Assembly: GCA_017940415.1 (NCBI GenBank)
Contig: JAGAYR010000039.1
Location: 1 to 64,000 of the forward strand
Direction of reading: 5' to 3'
Length of the DNA stretch: 64,000 nucleotides
DNA from: Lachnospiraceae bacterium
GTDB taxonomy: Bacteria; Bacillota; Clostridia; Lachnospirales; Lachnospiraceae
Position numbers and translations under genes: made by a program. Below, in pieces: positions 36,620-45,623 of this stretch (position 1 is the stretch's first letter; every line of letters begins with the position of its first letter). The notes under the pieces are model-generated. The model had not been told where the DNA came from and did no database searches. It was given only the letters and a program-made list of their open reading frames with translations.

Positions 36620-37690
36620 TTAAGCGTAAACCTTAGCTTCCTCTTCGCCGTTCATGACTCTGAGTCCGCCCTGTGCAAGAGCAAGAAGCTCATCCTCTCC
36701 GGGATATACGGTTACGGGAGCGATCTTTCCTACTCTCTCGATCATAGCCTTGGTAACTCTCTCGTTATAAGCGATACCGCCGGTGATGATGATCTGGTCT
36801 ACATCTCCCTTAAGAACGGTTGACTCTGCTCCGATGTCCTTGCAAACCTGGAAGATAAATGCTTCCATAACAAGCTTAGCCTGAGCATCGCCCTCATCCA
36901 TTCTCTTCATTACTTCTCTTGCATCGTTGGTTCCGAGATAAGCGTTGAATCCGCCCTGCCCGGTAGCCTTCTTGAGCATCTCCTTCTCGGAGTACTTGCC
37001 TGAGTAGCAAAGTCTGATGAGCTTTCCGGTAGGAAGTCCGCCGCATCTTTCGGGTGAAAGGGCGCCGTCTCCTTCGAATGCGCTGTATACGTCAACGATT
37101 TTGCCATACTCGTGAGCGCCTACGGAAACACCGCCGCCGAGGTGAGCAACAACAAGTCTGAGATCCTCATACTTCTTACCGATGGACTTAGCGTAACGTC
37201 TTGCTACAGCCTTCTGGTTAAGGGGATGGAAAATTGAAGTTCTGGGGCACTCGGGCATACCTGAGATTCTTGCAACGTCGCTGAGCTCGTCTACAACAAC
37301 GGGGTCAACGATGAATGCCTTCTTGCCGATCTGATCTGCGATCTCACGGGCAAGAATTCCGCCGAGGTTTGATGCATGCTGTCCCTGAACGCCGATTTCA
37401 AGATCCTTGATAACGGCATCGGTAACTTCATAGGTTCCGCCGGGGATGGGCTTAAGAAGTCCGCCTCTTCCTACGATGAAATCAAATGAGTTAACATCGA
37501 TGTTGCTGTTCTTAAGGAAATCAAGAATGATGTTCTTTCTGAAATCCTTCTGAGCGATTATTGAATCATACTGGGAGATCTCCTCGGTTGAGTGACGGAG
37601 GGTCTCATCCATTACACAGGTCTCATCCTCGAAGATACCTACCTTGGTGGAGGTTGATCCGGGATTGATGATAAGAGATTTAAGTGCCAT
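36620..37690 (-). CDS. buk: Butyrate kinase
   Basis: A 356-residue acetokinase-family enzyme: LIINPGSTSTKVGIFEDE (6-23) is the ASKHA phosphate-1 motif. It also has HLGGGVSVGAHE near 188-199 and a late IITGGIAYNERVTKAMI. It converts butyryl phosphate and ADP to butyrate and ATP, ending fermentative butyrate synthesis. ptb lies 14 bases upstream. The pair marks the Ptb-Buk route rather than the CoA-transferase route common in other Lachnospiraceae. Confidence 0.95.
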   Translation of the reverse strand: MALKSLIINPGSTSTKVGIFEDETCVMDETLRHSTEEISQYDSIIAQKDFRKNIILDFLKNSNIDVNSFDFIVGRGGLLKPIPGGTYEVTDAVIKDLEIGVQGQHASNLGGILAREIADQIGKKAFIVDPVVVDELSDVARISGMPECPRTSIFHPLNQKAVARRYAKSIGKKYEDLRLVVAHLGGGVSVGAHEYGKIVDVYSAFEGDGALSPERCGGLPTGKLIRLCYSGKYSEKEMLKKATGQGGFNAYLGTNDAREVMKRMDEGDAQAKLVMEAFIFQVCKDIGAESTVLKGDVDQIIITGGIAYNERVTKAMIERVGKIAPVTVYPGEDELLALAQGGLRVMNGEEEAKVYA

Positions 37691-37704
37691 AGCTTTTCTC
37701 CTTA

Positions 37705-38631
37705 TTATTTATTCATTTTCTTCATCTGATCGGAAACGACTGCTGCCAGTGCGATGGAGTTAACCTTAACGTCCTTGGTGTCGGATCTGGAGGTAAGGAT
37801 AACGGGAGCCTTGGTTCCGGTAAGAATGTTTCCGTTCTTTACTCCGGGTACCATGTGAACGATTGACTTGTAAACAAGGTTTCCTGCGTGAATGTCAGGG
37901 AAAAGAAGGATGTCAGCTGATGCTGCGCAAGGTCTGTCTGTCGCTTTCTTTTCCTCTGCTGCTTCCTTATAAAGAGCAATGTCGAGGGAAAGAGGTCCGT
38001 CTACGATACATCCCTTGATCTTGCCTTCTTCGTTCATCTTACGAAGCTCATCAGCTTCAACGGTAACGGGCATCTTGGGGTTAACAACCTCTACTGCTGC
38101 AAGAGGTGCAACCTTGGGATTGGTAACGCCGCAAGCGTTAGCAACTTCTACGGTATAGTCGATAATTGCAACCTTGTCCTCAAGAGTGGGATAAGGCATG
38201 AATGCTACGTCGGTAAGGAAAAGAAGTCTGTCGATTCCGGGAAGCTCGAATACGCATACGTGAGAGAGGGGCTTTCCGGTACGAAGTCCTACTTCTTTAT
38301 CAAGAACACTCTTAAGGAAGGTCTTGGTGTCAACAAGTCCCTTCATGTACATGTCAGCTTTTCCCTCATGTACAAAGCTTACAGCCTTGAGAGCAGCTTC
38401 CATGGGATCCTTGACATCAACGATCTCATATTCATCAAGTCTCATATCAAGCTCGGCTCCGATAGAACGGATCTGATCCTCGTCACCTACAAGAATGGCA
38501 TCGATAATGCCCATTCTGTGTGCTTCTCTTACAGCTTCAAGCACGGGCTTGTCCTGTGCTACGGCAACTGCCAGTTTTTGCTTGTCGAGTTCTTTGACCT
38601 TAGCAAGCAGATCAGCGAAATTCTTACTCAT
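37705..38631 (-). CDS. ptb: Phosphate butyryltransferase
   Basis: A 308-residue PTA/PTB family enzyme, turning butyryl-CoA and phosphate into butyryl phosphate. It shows the family-type KGLVDTKTFLKSVLD and PDIHAGNLVYKSIVHM segments and a late TGTKAPVILTSRSD. The start is the ATG at 38631, with AAGGAG 7 bases upstream; an ATG 20 codons earlier has no ribosome site and gives a Tyr/His-rich leader not seen in the family. Confidence 0.95.
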   Translation of the reverse strand: MSKNFADLLAKVKELDKQKLAVAVAQDKPVLEAVREAHRMGIIDAILVGDEDQIRSIGAELDMRLDEYEIVDVKDPMEAALKAVSFVHEGKADMYMKGLVDTKTFLKSVLDKEVGLRTGKPLSHVCVFELPGIDRLLFLTDVAFMPYPTLEDKVAIIDYTVEVANACGVTNPKVAPLAAVEVVNPKMPVTVEADELRKMNEEGKIKGCIVDGPLSLDIALYKEAAEEKKATDRPCAASADILLFPDIHAGNLVYKSIVHMVPGVKNGNILTGTKAPVILTSRSDTKDVKVNSIALAAVVSDQMKKMNK

Positions 38632-38692
38632 GATATGTCTCCTTGTTAAATTAATGTAAAAATGCAGTAAATATTTATACGCACCATTCAAA

Positions 38693-38735
38693 ATAATAGC
38701 ACCCGGCGGGCTTTATTACAATACCGCCGCGGTGC
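38693..38735 (-). promoter_or_regulatory. ptb promoter overlapping a terminator-like hairpin
   Basis: TTGTAA and TATTAT on the minus strand with a 17-base spacer (38693-38721) form the best promoter before ptb-buk. The same bases form a hairpin, GCACC..GGCGG/CCGCC..GGTGC (38699-38735), followed by TATTATTTTG, which would terminate the two-component operon upstream. The -35 lies in the loop and the -10 in the U-rich tract. Confidence 0.55.
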
Positions 38736-38763
38736 TCATGCTATTCACGGTTACCGTATAAAC

Positions 38764-40023
38764 CTAAAGGATCGTCGTAAATGTGATCTTATTATCTCCG
38801 GAAAGATCCGCCGTTATCCTGCCTTTATGCGCCTCCGCTACGGCACGGGCTACGGATAGTCCGATCCCGAACCCTCCGCTTTCCGAATTTCTGGAAGAAT
38901 CCGCCCTGTAAAACCTGTCGAAAAGATGTCTTACGGCCTCCTTATCCATAGGCTCATTCAGATCATTGGTTACCCTGATAAGCGCCTTTTTTCCCTTTGA
39001 CGAAAGGCTCCAGGAAACCTCTCCTCCCTCCGGACAGTACTTGACCGCATTATCCAGGAGAATGCTCATAAGTTCATAGACCTTCTTCTTATCACAGGTT
39101 ATGCGGACCCCACTTTCAATATCCGAAACAAAGTTTAATCTGCGGGTAATGGAAGGAGCCTTGACCGAATCCGCCACATCCTCCGCCAGAGCCGATATAT
39201 CCACTTCCTCCGGGCTAAGGATATCTTTTCCCTCTTCCATTTTGGATAGGGTTATCAGATCGTTTGTAAGGAGGGTGAGTCTTTCCGTCTGTTTTACGAT
39301 ATCCGAGATCCACTCATTATCCTCGCCAAGCTCCATGCTCAGAACGTCAGCATCTGCTCTGATTATGGAAAGAGGAGTTTTGATCTCATGTCCCGCATCG
39401 GAGATGAATCTCTTCTGCTTTTCCCCCGCTTCTTCTATCGGCCTGACAGCTTTTCCCGAGATAAAATATATCACGCATCCGATGATCATAAGTCCGATCA
39501 GGGATATGGCGATGCTTGTATTTCTAAAATCCCTGAAGCCTGATAATGCCGCGCCTCTGTCGCAAAAGATAACAATCCTGCCGCCGTCTTCGGTATCAGA
39601 GACCTCATATCTGTAATCATAGATAAATCCGGTCTTCCCGCCGTCCGATATGACTTTGTCCGCAAGAGCTACGGCTGTCTCATCCGATACTGCAGAAATC
39701 TTATCCGTATCACTCCTTATGACTTCCCCGCTTTCGGAATATTCGACTGTAAAAAATCTGGTTTCAAAAGCAAGCTCCGGAGAATCGATCCTCTCTCCGT
39801 GCATCATCCGCGGAGGTTCACCGGGGAACTCACCTGCCTGAGAATGAAGCATCCCCTCGGGAAAGACCCCGCCGTTATCGGCAAGTATCTTAAGCACTTT
39901 GTCCGAATCTCTGAGCACGTGGATATAGTTACTTATATTCATGCCGCCCACCAAAACAAGAAGTACGACAAAAGCCGATAAAAAGGCGGTCATAATAAAT
40001 TTTATCCGAAGCTTTTTTATCAT
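38764..40023 (-). CDS. Two-component sensor histidine kinase
   Basis: A 419-residue kinase with helices at about 9-31 and 168-189 around an external domain of about 135 residues. H-box SDAGHEIKTPLSIIRAD (H212) follows immediately, without a clear HAMP. Catalytic motifs are LLDNAVKYCPEGGEV (N), SESGGFGIGLSVARAVAE (G). It pairs with the OmpR-type regulator 5 bases upstream and is the last gene of the VTC/DUF4956 operon. The signal is unknown; the N-terminal external part has a PGEPPRMMHGER segment. Confidence 0.92.
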   Translation of the reverse strand: MIKKLRIKFIMTAFLSAFVVLLVLVGGMNISNYIHVLRDSDKVLKILADNGGVFPEGMLHSQAGEFPGEPPRMMHGERIDSPELAFETRFFTVEYSESGEVIRSDTDKISAVSDETAVALADKVISDGGKTGFIYDYRYEVSDTEDGGRIVIFCDRGAALSGFRDFRNTSIAISLIGLMIIGCVIYFISGKAVRPIEEAGEKQKRFISDAGHEIKTPLSIIRADADVLSMELGEDNEWISDIVKQTERLTLLTNDLITLSKMEEGKDILSPEEVDISALAEDVADSVKAPSITRRLNFVSDIESGVRITCDKKKVYELMSILLDNAVKYCPEGGEVSWSLSSKGKKALIRVTNDLNEPMDKEAVRHLFDRFYRADSSRNSESGGFGIGLSVARAVAEAHKGRITADLSGDNKITFTTIL

Positions 40024-40027
40024 AAGA

Positions 40028-40708
40028 TTAATTCTCCGAATCGGTCACCAGACTGTATCCCGCATTCCTTACAGCCTTGATCCGTACGTTCGCACCGATA
40101 CGGATCAGCTTCTTTCTAAGGTATGACAGGTTGGTCCACACAATACTGCTGTCTCCTTCAAAATCTATTCCCCAGATCTTATCGAAAAATCTTTCCGTGG
40201 TGATCAGCATACCGGGATTGGACATGAGGTATTCCATCATTTGGAATTCTTTGGAAGAAAGTCTGACGCTTTCAGACGGCGATGATAATTCGAAGTTTGC
40301 TCTGTTAAGGGATATGTTTCCGAATCTGAGCAAATTATCCCCGGCAGGCGTAAGAGCTCTTGTCATTGCCCTGAGTCTCGCCAAAAGTTCCTTTCCGTCA
40401 AAGGGTTTTGTCAGATAATCGTTTGCTCCGAGATCAAGTCCCTCCACCTTATCATCCACCTGGGATTTTGCGGTCAGCATCATGACAGGTATCTTAACCC
40501 CCGAAGATCTTGCCCTTTTCAGTACTTCAAATCCGTCCATTCCGGGCATCATAACATCCAAGATGGCTGCATCGTAATCACCGGCCGTCAGATAGTCAAG
40601 CGCATCGGAGCCGTTATATACCGCATCCACCGAATAGTTATTCCCTTTAAGTATGGCAGTTAATGCCCGGGACATAGATTTTTCGTCTTCCGCAAGAAGT
40701 ATTTTCAT
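40028..40708 (-). CDS. OmpR-family response regulator
   Basis: A 226-residue regulator. Receiver domain 1-115 with E7-D8, D51 (AILDVMMPGMDG) and a Lys in TKPFDGKELLARL. Winged-helix DNA-binding domain about 130-222 (SSKEFQMMEYLMSNPG, WTNLSYLRKKL, VRNAGYSLV). It is encoded between the beta-helix lipoprotein and its kinase. The direct repeat at 43401-43418 before the first gene of the operon is the likely site for this regulator. Confidence 0.94.
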   Translation of the reverse strand: MKILLAEDEKSMSRALTAILKGNNYSVDAVYNGSDALDYLTAGDYDAAILDVMMPGMDGFEVLKRARSSGVKIPVMMLTAKSQVDDKVEGLDLGANDYLTKPFDGKELLARLRAMTRALTPAGDNLLRFGNISLNRANFELSSPSESVRLSSKEFQMMEYLMSNPGMLITTERFFDKIWGIDFEGDSSIVWTNLSYLRKKLIRIGANVRIKAVRNAGYSLVTDSEN

Positions 40709-40764
40709 AGCTTTATTATCTCACAATAAGAAATTCTAAGTAAGTATATTCGTCTGTCTTTTCA

Positions 40765-41934
40765 TCATTTTCCGCCGACAGGCTCACCGGGAGCCTGTCC
40801 TTCTCCCGGCATAAACCCTTCTCCGGGTGCGAAGCCTTCTCCCGGGCCAGGACCACCTTCCGGCCTTGATGCTCCGCCGAATCCGCCTTCCGAACCGAAA
40901 CCGCCTCCCATGAACTGGTTGGGAATGGCATCTGTTTCTTCTCCGTTAACGATAAGAGTCCCTCCGTTTAATTCAGCCATTCCGTCATAGTCACATGCCG
41001 ACTGCCCCGTTATATCGATCTTTCCGCCGTTTATAACAAGATCGCCGTTAGAATCGATACCGTCCGTATCACCTTCTCCCATAACTATGGTAATATCTCC
41101 GCCGTTTATCTCGACCTTAACATCTGTTTCATCGGACTTTTGTGCTGCGTTTATTCCGTCATCGGATGCATTTATCAAGATCTTTCCATCGTTTATCACA
41201 ATATTTGTGGCTTCCAATCCCTCAGCTCCGTCAAGTGTGATATCTCCGTCTTCTATCGTAAGATTTACATCCGCATGAATACCGTCATCACCGGCTTTTA
41301 CATTGAGAGTTCCGCTGCTCATCAGGAAATCTTCGTTTACATTGATACCGTCATCCGAAGCATCTATATCAAGATTTCCGCCCGATATGACAAGGCTGTC
41401 ATTTACAGTGATACCCTTTCCGTCTGCCGCAGTAATATTAAGGCTGCCTTCTCCGCTTATGGTCACATCCGTTTTAGAGTAGATGACTGCATCGATTTCT
41501 TCATCCTCAGGATCATTAAAACCTTCTTCATTCATAAGAACGGATTCACCGTCCAAAATGATATTTACATCCCCTGCGGATCGGGCATATATCGCTGCAG
41601 AAGATGAACTTACGATCTTTGCATCACAGAGTATAAGTGTCACGCTCTCATCTTCTCCCGCATCTATCCTGACCGTGCAATCTTCGGATGATCCGGTCAA
41701 TAAATAAATTCCGCCTTCCGTGATACTGACCGTTCCGCTGTCATTACTTAGTTCTATTACTTCATCATATCCGGAGACTACGGATTCTTCATCAATCTCA
41801 TTCTCCGCAGATACAACCGTATCCGTCACTCTGTCTGAAACACTGCTTTCCGTATGGGAAGCCGTACATCCCGTTATCATAAGAGCGGCTATTGTTCCTG
41901 CGGCAAATATATTCAAGATATTCTTTCTTTTCAT
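40765..41934 (-). CDS. Beta-helix carbohydrate-binding lipoprotein (DUF4353 / Cthe_2159 type)
   Basis: A 389-residue lipoprotein (signal peptide to MITGC, Cys23). The body (about 60-345) is built from repeated beta-helix units such as DASDDGINVNEDF, AGDDGIHADVNL and NASDDGINAAQ, the pattern of the DUF4353/Cthe_2159 carbohydrate-binding family, known to bind acidic plant polysaccharide in Clostridium thermocellum. The C-terminal 50 residues are a Gly/Pro/Glu-rich tail (GEGFAPGEGFMPGEGQAPGE) that could hold the protein in the wall. The neighbours VTC and DUF4956 proteins often occur with it. Confidence 0.88.
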   Translation of the reverse strand: MKRKNILNIFAAGTIAALMITGCTASHTESSVSDRVTDTVVSAENEIDEESVVSGYDEVIELSNDSGTVSITEGGIYLLTGSSEDCTVRIDAGEDESVTLILCDAKIVSSSSAAIYARSAGDVNIILDGESVLMNEEGFNDPEDEEIDAVIYSKTDVTISGEGSLNITAADGKGITVNDSLVISGGNLDIDASDDGINVNEDFLMSSGTLNVKAGDDGIHADVNLTIEDGDITLDGAEGLEATNIVINDGKILINASDDGINAAQKSDETDVKVEINGGDITIVMGEGDTDGIDSNGDLVINGGKIDITGQSACDYDGMAELNGGTLIVNGEETDAIPNQFMGGGFGSEGGFGGASRPEGGPGPGEGFAPGEGFMPGEGQAPGEPVGGK

Positions 41935-41952
41935 ATCTTTTACTCCTTTCCG

Positions 41953-42639
41953 TTAAAGTTCGGCCGTCTCGCGGCGTTTTAGAGAAGACACCATTATTTC
42001 CAGGTTTCCGTTTCTGCATCTTAGGTCATCGATGAATTTCTTTTCGATATCAGCGGAAGTAAGCGTAATATCATAATCAAGTTTAAACATAGCGCCCAGA
42101 TTTGAAGTCTTGGCGGAGATAAGGTTATGCTCTGTCGTATATTTATCAAATATCTCATCAAACACTTCTGTATAATCAAGGTCTTCGGGGATAGTGATCC
42201 TAAGACTTCTGGACAGCTCCGAGTTTTTATCATGTCCGAGATCTGTGGCTTTATAAAAGCTGACCGCAGCGATCATGATCAGTTCAAAAACAAAGGCATA
42301 GAGCACATAACCCATTCCCGTAAGAAGTCCCAGAGCCATCGCCATAAACAGATTTCCTATTTCCCTTGCAGTACCCTGGGCTGAGCGGAATCTGACCAGT
42401 CCGAACGCTCCCGCCACCGCGACACCCGCTCCGATATTGCCGTTTACCGTCATGATCACAACACTTACCATGGCGGGAAGAAGTGCCAAAGTTACGGTAA
42501 AGCCCTTGCTTGATCCTTCATCCGTTGTAAATTTCGCCAGGATCACTCCCAGGATAAGTGATGCGATTATCGGTACCATAAAATCCGCAACCGATATATC
42601 CGCATTTCCAACAAGTGTTTCCATTAATATGTTAAGCAT
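41953..42639 (-). CDS. DUF4956 membrane protein
   Basis: A 228-residue protein with four likely helices in the first 130 residues, including VAGAFGLVRFRSAQGTAREI, the strongly conserved Arg-rich loop of DUF4956. A cytosolic C-terminal domain (about 140-228) follows. It overlaps the VTC gene by 8 bases. In many genomes it is next to a VTC-domain protein and sometimes CotH; a role in exporting or tethering a polyphosphate-linked or wall product is only a guess. Confidence 0.88.
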   Translation of the reverse strand: MLNILMETLVGNADISVADFMVPIIASLILGVILAKFTTDEGSSKGFTVTLALLPAMVSVVIMTVNGNIGAGVAVAGAFGLVRFRSAQGTAREIGNLFMAMALGLLTGMGYVLYAFVFELIMIAAVSFYKATDLGHDKNSELSRSLRITIPEDLDYTEVFDEIFDKYTTEHNLISAKTSNLGAMFKLDYDITLTSADIEKKFIDDLRCRNGNLEIMVSSLKRRETAEL

Positions 42640-43360
42640 ATTTAAGCCTCTCTTTCGTATCTGTATTATTTCCCGCTATATAATCTTCGTAGTATTTTCC
42701 GTATTTGGAAAAGGATGATTTTTGTATTCCTTCTTCCCTCAAAAATCTTATGATCCACATGGGCAGCCCTGCGCTTACCTTTACTTCCAGTATGCTGAGC
42801 CCGCAGCCCAGGACCGGAACTCCGAATACTCCTTCTTTCAGCGAAAGATGCGTTTCTCTGGCAAGAACATTTTTATCAAGTGTGATCCTTGTATCCGAAC
42901 CATCAAGCGGATTAAATGCCTCCCTTTCATATGAGAGAAAAACCTTCGGTTTAAGTCCCGTATAGAAATCTCTGAAATACCCGATCTCTTTTTCAATCTG
43001 GGAATCACCCGGTGTTTCACCGCCTCCTTCAAGCCAGCCCATCGCTTTATTTTCGGGAAGTGCTATTCTCCTCTTGTAAACCACCGACTCATATTTTTTC
43101 TTGAGTTCTACAAATACCTCCTCATCTTCCCTGACCCGCTTATAACTCCTAATCCTGAGTTTTTCCTTATATAAGGGTTTATCCAGTGAAGTTCTTATGA
43201 GCCTGTAATTATCCGTGTCAAAATAGATATTTCTGATAACCGTATGCCCGTAGCCATCGATCTTCATCTTTCCTTCCATCTCCGCAAGAAGCCGTGTTCT
43301 CTGGTTTTCATCAAGGAGATACTTGATCTCGTAGCGCTTGAAAATGTTCTGATAATCCAT
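42632..43360 (-). CDS. VTC-domain polyphosphate polymerase-like protein
   Basis: A 242-residue CYTH/VTC-superfamily protein. Triphosphate-tunnel residues seen are the basic/acidic pairs in KRYEIKYLL (8-16), RNIYFDT, KLRIRSYK, VFVELKKKYESVVYKRRIAL, LSYERE and ILEVKV. This fits a polyphosphate polymerase VTC domain, which takes ATP to make polyphosphate at the membrane. It is first in the operon. Membrane anchoring probably comes from the overlapping DUF4956 protein, as it has no helix of its own. Confidence 0.87.
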   Translation of the reverse strand: MDYQNIFKRYEIKYLLDENQRTRLLAEMEGKMKIDGYGHTVIRNIYFDTDNYRLIRTSLDKPLYKEKLRIRSYKRVREDEEVFVELKKKYESVVYKRRIALPENKAMGWLEGGGETPGDSQIEKEIGYFRDFYTGLKPKVFLSYEREAFNPLDGSDTRITLDKNVLARETHLSLKEGVFGVPVLGCGLSILEVKVSAGLPMWIIRFLREEGIQKSSFSKYGKYYEDYIAGNNTDTKERLKYA

Positions 43361-43384
43361 ATCTGACCTCCGTTTTGTAAGATC

Positions 43385-43418
43385 AGTGTAGAAAGCGAAC
43401 CTTAAATGAAGCTTAAAT
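43385..43418 (-). promoter_or_regulatory. Direct-repeat response-regulator box and -10 of the VTC operon
   Basis: On the plus strand CTTAAAT-GAAG-CTTAAAT (43401-43407, 43412-43418) is a direct repeat with an 11-base period, the hallmark of OmpR/PhoB-type sites. Minus-strand -10 candidate TACACT (43385-43390) lies 10 bases downstream, so the repeat replaces the -35. This suggests activation and autoregulation by the 40028 regulator. The MATE-DUF218 gene diverges from the same region. Confidence 0.6.
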
Positions 43419-43463
43419 ATTTATATTTTTTCTATATCGACAACCGGGAATTTAAGTACTAAG

Positions 43464-45614
43464 ATGATTCCTATGACTGAAATCGCAGAAAAAAAAGAAA
43501 ATACGGCAATAAACCCCATAACCGATGGCAAGATAGGGAAGGAAATGATACTGTTTTTCCTCCCCCTTATGTTCGGTACTTTTTTCCAGCTGCTCTATAA
43601 TACGGCAGATTCCGTAATAGTCGGCCGCTTCGTTGGAAAAGAAGCCCTTGCGGCGGTAGGCGGCTCCGCTGCCATACTGGTCAATGTATTTGTGGGAGGC
43701 CTTACCTCTCTTTCTTCGGGTGCCACCATCATAGTGGGCCAGTATTACGGTGCAGGAAGAAAAGAAGACGTTTCCAAATCCGTTCATACCGGCATGGCCT
43801 TCGCAGTAATCCTCGGCATCATCATTACCATAGCCGGAATCCCCACAACCAGGCTCATGCTGGAAGCAATGAACACCACTCCCGAATCCCTTGAGGGCTC
43901 AACCATATATCTCAGAGTCTACATGGCGGGAATGATCCCCAACCTCGTATATAACATGGGAGCCGGAATCCTCAGAGCCATCGGTGATTCTAAGCGTCCC
44001 CTTATATTCCTGATAATTTCTTCCATAATAAATATCATTCTCGACCTGGCACTGGTCATCGGTATGGGACTCGGTGTATTCGGTGTCGCACTTGCCACCA
44101 TCTTTTCTCAGGCAATCAGTGCGGTAATGACCATTTACGTACTGGTAAAGGCTAATGACTGTTACAAGCTCTACCTTAATAAGATCAAGATCCATTCCTT
44201 CTATTTAAAAAGAATACTTATGATCGGTATTCCTTCGACCGTTCATTCCCTTACCTACACCGCATCCAATCTTATAATACAGATCGCGGTAAACGGCTTC
44301 GGAACAGATACTGTAGCAGCATGGGTTGCAACGGGAAAAGCGGACCAGATCTTCTGGATGGTCAGCAACTCACTGGGCATATCCATATCCACCTTTGTTG
44401 CTCAAAACTACGGCAAAGGAAATATGAACAGGGTCAAAAAGAGCATGATCTGCGGCTTTTTCTACCACTGCATCCTTACCACCATAATAGTGGGAGGACT
44501 GCTGCTCATCGGTCCCTTTGTCCTTACTTTCTTTACCAAAGACCCCGTGGTACTTGGTATCGCAACCTACATGCTCAGGTTCTTCGTTGTGTTTTATTTC
44601 TCATTCATATTGATAGAAGTATGCCATGGCGTACTGAGAGGAATGGGCAATGCCACAGGTCCCATGATCATAAGCGTATTCGGGGTATGCGGAATCAGAA
44701 TTCTCTGGATCTTCACGGCATTCAGAACATACCGCACCATGACGGTCCTTATGACATCCTATCCCATCTCCTGGGGCATCAGTTCCGCCATATCGCTACT
44801 CTATCTCATCATATGCTTAAGGCGTATGAAAAAAGAAAAAACAGGCTCTGCAGGTAAAAAGAAAATGACAATACTTCCCTTGATTCTGCTCATTGCCGGA
44901 ATCTTATGTATTCTCTACGGAATAACTATTATGCTTGCCAATTCCGGTTCCAAATTCTTCCTCGTATGGTATGCGGGAGGATTGTGCTTTGTAGCTCTCG
45001 CTTTCCTTTTCAGAAGCGGGATCATAGCAAAACTTCCCATGGCCGTAAAAGGAATAGCCGTATTTCTGATATCTCTGGGAGTTATTTTTGTCATAGCAAC
45101 CCAGTGCATGGTAATATCGGGATTTCGTGATAACACAAAGGAAGGCCTTGATTACATCATAGTCCTGGGAAGTCAGGTAAAGACCTCGGGGCCTGCGGTT
45201 GTAACCAGGATGAGACTGGATAAAGCTTACGAATACGCATCTGCAAATCCGGAAACCATCATAATCGTATCCGGAGGTCAGGGCAGTAACGAGCCTGCCA
45301 GCGAAGCATCCGTCATGAAGGATTATCTGGTAGGACGGGGCATAGATGAAAGCAGGATCCTCATGGAGGATAAGTCCACCAACACTTCCGAAAACCTGCA
45401 GTTCAGCGCTTCCTTATATGAAGGCCTTTCCGGCAGCAGCGTAGGTATAGTATCCAGTAACTTCCATATCTACAGAGCCCTCGCCATTGCAAAAAAATGC
45501 GGATACACCGATGTTACCGGCATACCCGCAGATTCTGTTAAACTCTATCTTCCTAACAATATGATTCGTGAAACCGTCGGACTGCTAAAGGATTTCCTGA
45601 TGGGCAATCTTTAA
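43464..45614 (+). CDS. MATE-family efflux transporter fused to a DUF218 (YdcF/SanA-type) domain
   Basis: A 716-residue fusion. Residues 1-455 are a complete MATE transporter (about 12 helices; KEALAAVGGSAAI, VGQYYGAG, FVAQNYGKGN). A short basic linker (KKEKTGSAGKKK) leads to three or four further helices (about 465-555). A cytosol- or outside-facing DUF218 domain (563-716) follows with SGGQGSNEPASEA, STNTSENL and SSNFHIYRA, all motifs intact. The reading frame is continuous. The ATG at 43464 has no clear ribosome site; an ATG at 43473 has none either. MATE proteins export cationic drugs by H+/Na+ antiport; DUF218 proteins are linked to envelope precursors. Confidence 0.85.
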   Translation: MIPMTEIAEKKENTAINPITDGKIGKEMILFFLPLMFGTFFQLLYNTADSVIVGRFVGKEALAAVGGSAAILVNVFVGGLTSLSSGATIIVGQYYGAGRKEDVSKSVHTGMAFAVILGIIITIAGIPTTRLMLEAMNTTPESLEGSTIYLRVYMAGMIPNLVYNMGAGILRAIGDSKRPLIFLIISSIINIILDLALVIGMGLGVFGVALATIFSQAISAVMTIYVLVKANDCYKLYLNKIKIHSFYLKRILMIGIPSTVHSLTYTASNLIIQIAVNGFGTDTVAAWVATGKADQIFWMVSNSLGISISTFVAQNYGKGNMNRVKKSMICGFFYHCILTTIIVGGLLLIGPFVLTFFTKDPVVLGIATYMLRFFVVFYFSFILIEVCHGVLRGMGNATGPMIISVFGVCGIRILWIFTAFRTYRTMTVLMTSYPISWGISSAISLLYLIICLRRMKKEKTGSAGKKKMTILPLILLIAGILCILYGITIMLANSGSKFFLVWYAGGLCFVALAFLFRSGIIAKLPMAVKGIAVFLISLGVIFVIATQCMVISGFRDNTKEGLDYIIVLGSQVKTSGPAVVTRMRLDKAYEYASANPETIIIVSGGQGSNEPASEASVMKDYLVGRGIDESRILMEDKSTNTSENLQFSASLYEGLSGSSVGIVSSNFHIYRALAIAKKCGYTDVTGIPADSVKLYLPNNMIRETVGLLKDFLMGNL

Positions 45615-45623
45615 ATATGAAAG

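Noticed and set aside
38642-38662. TTGTTAA half-site, possibly for the redox regulator Rex, before ptb
   Set aside because: The second half does not match TTAACAA at the right spacing.
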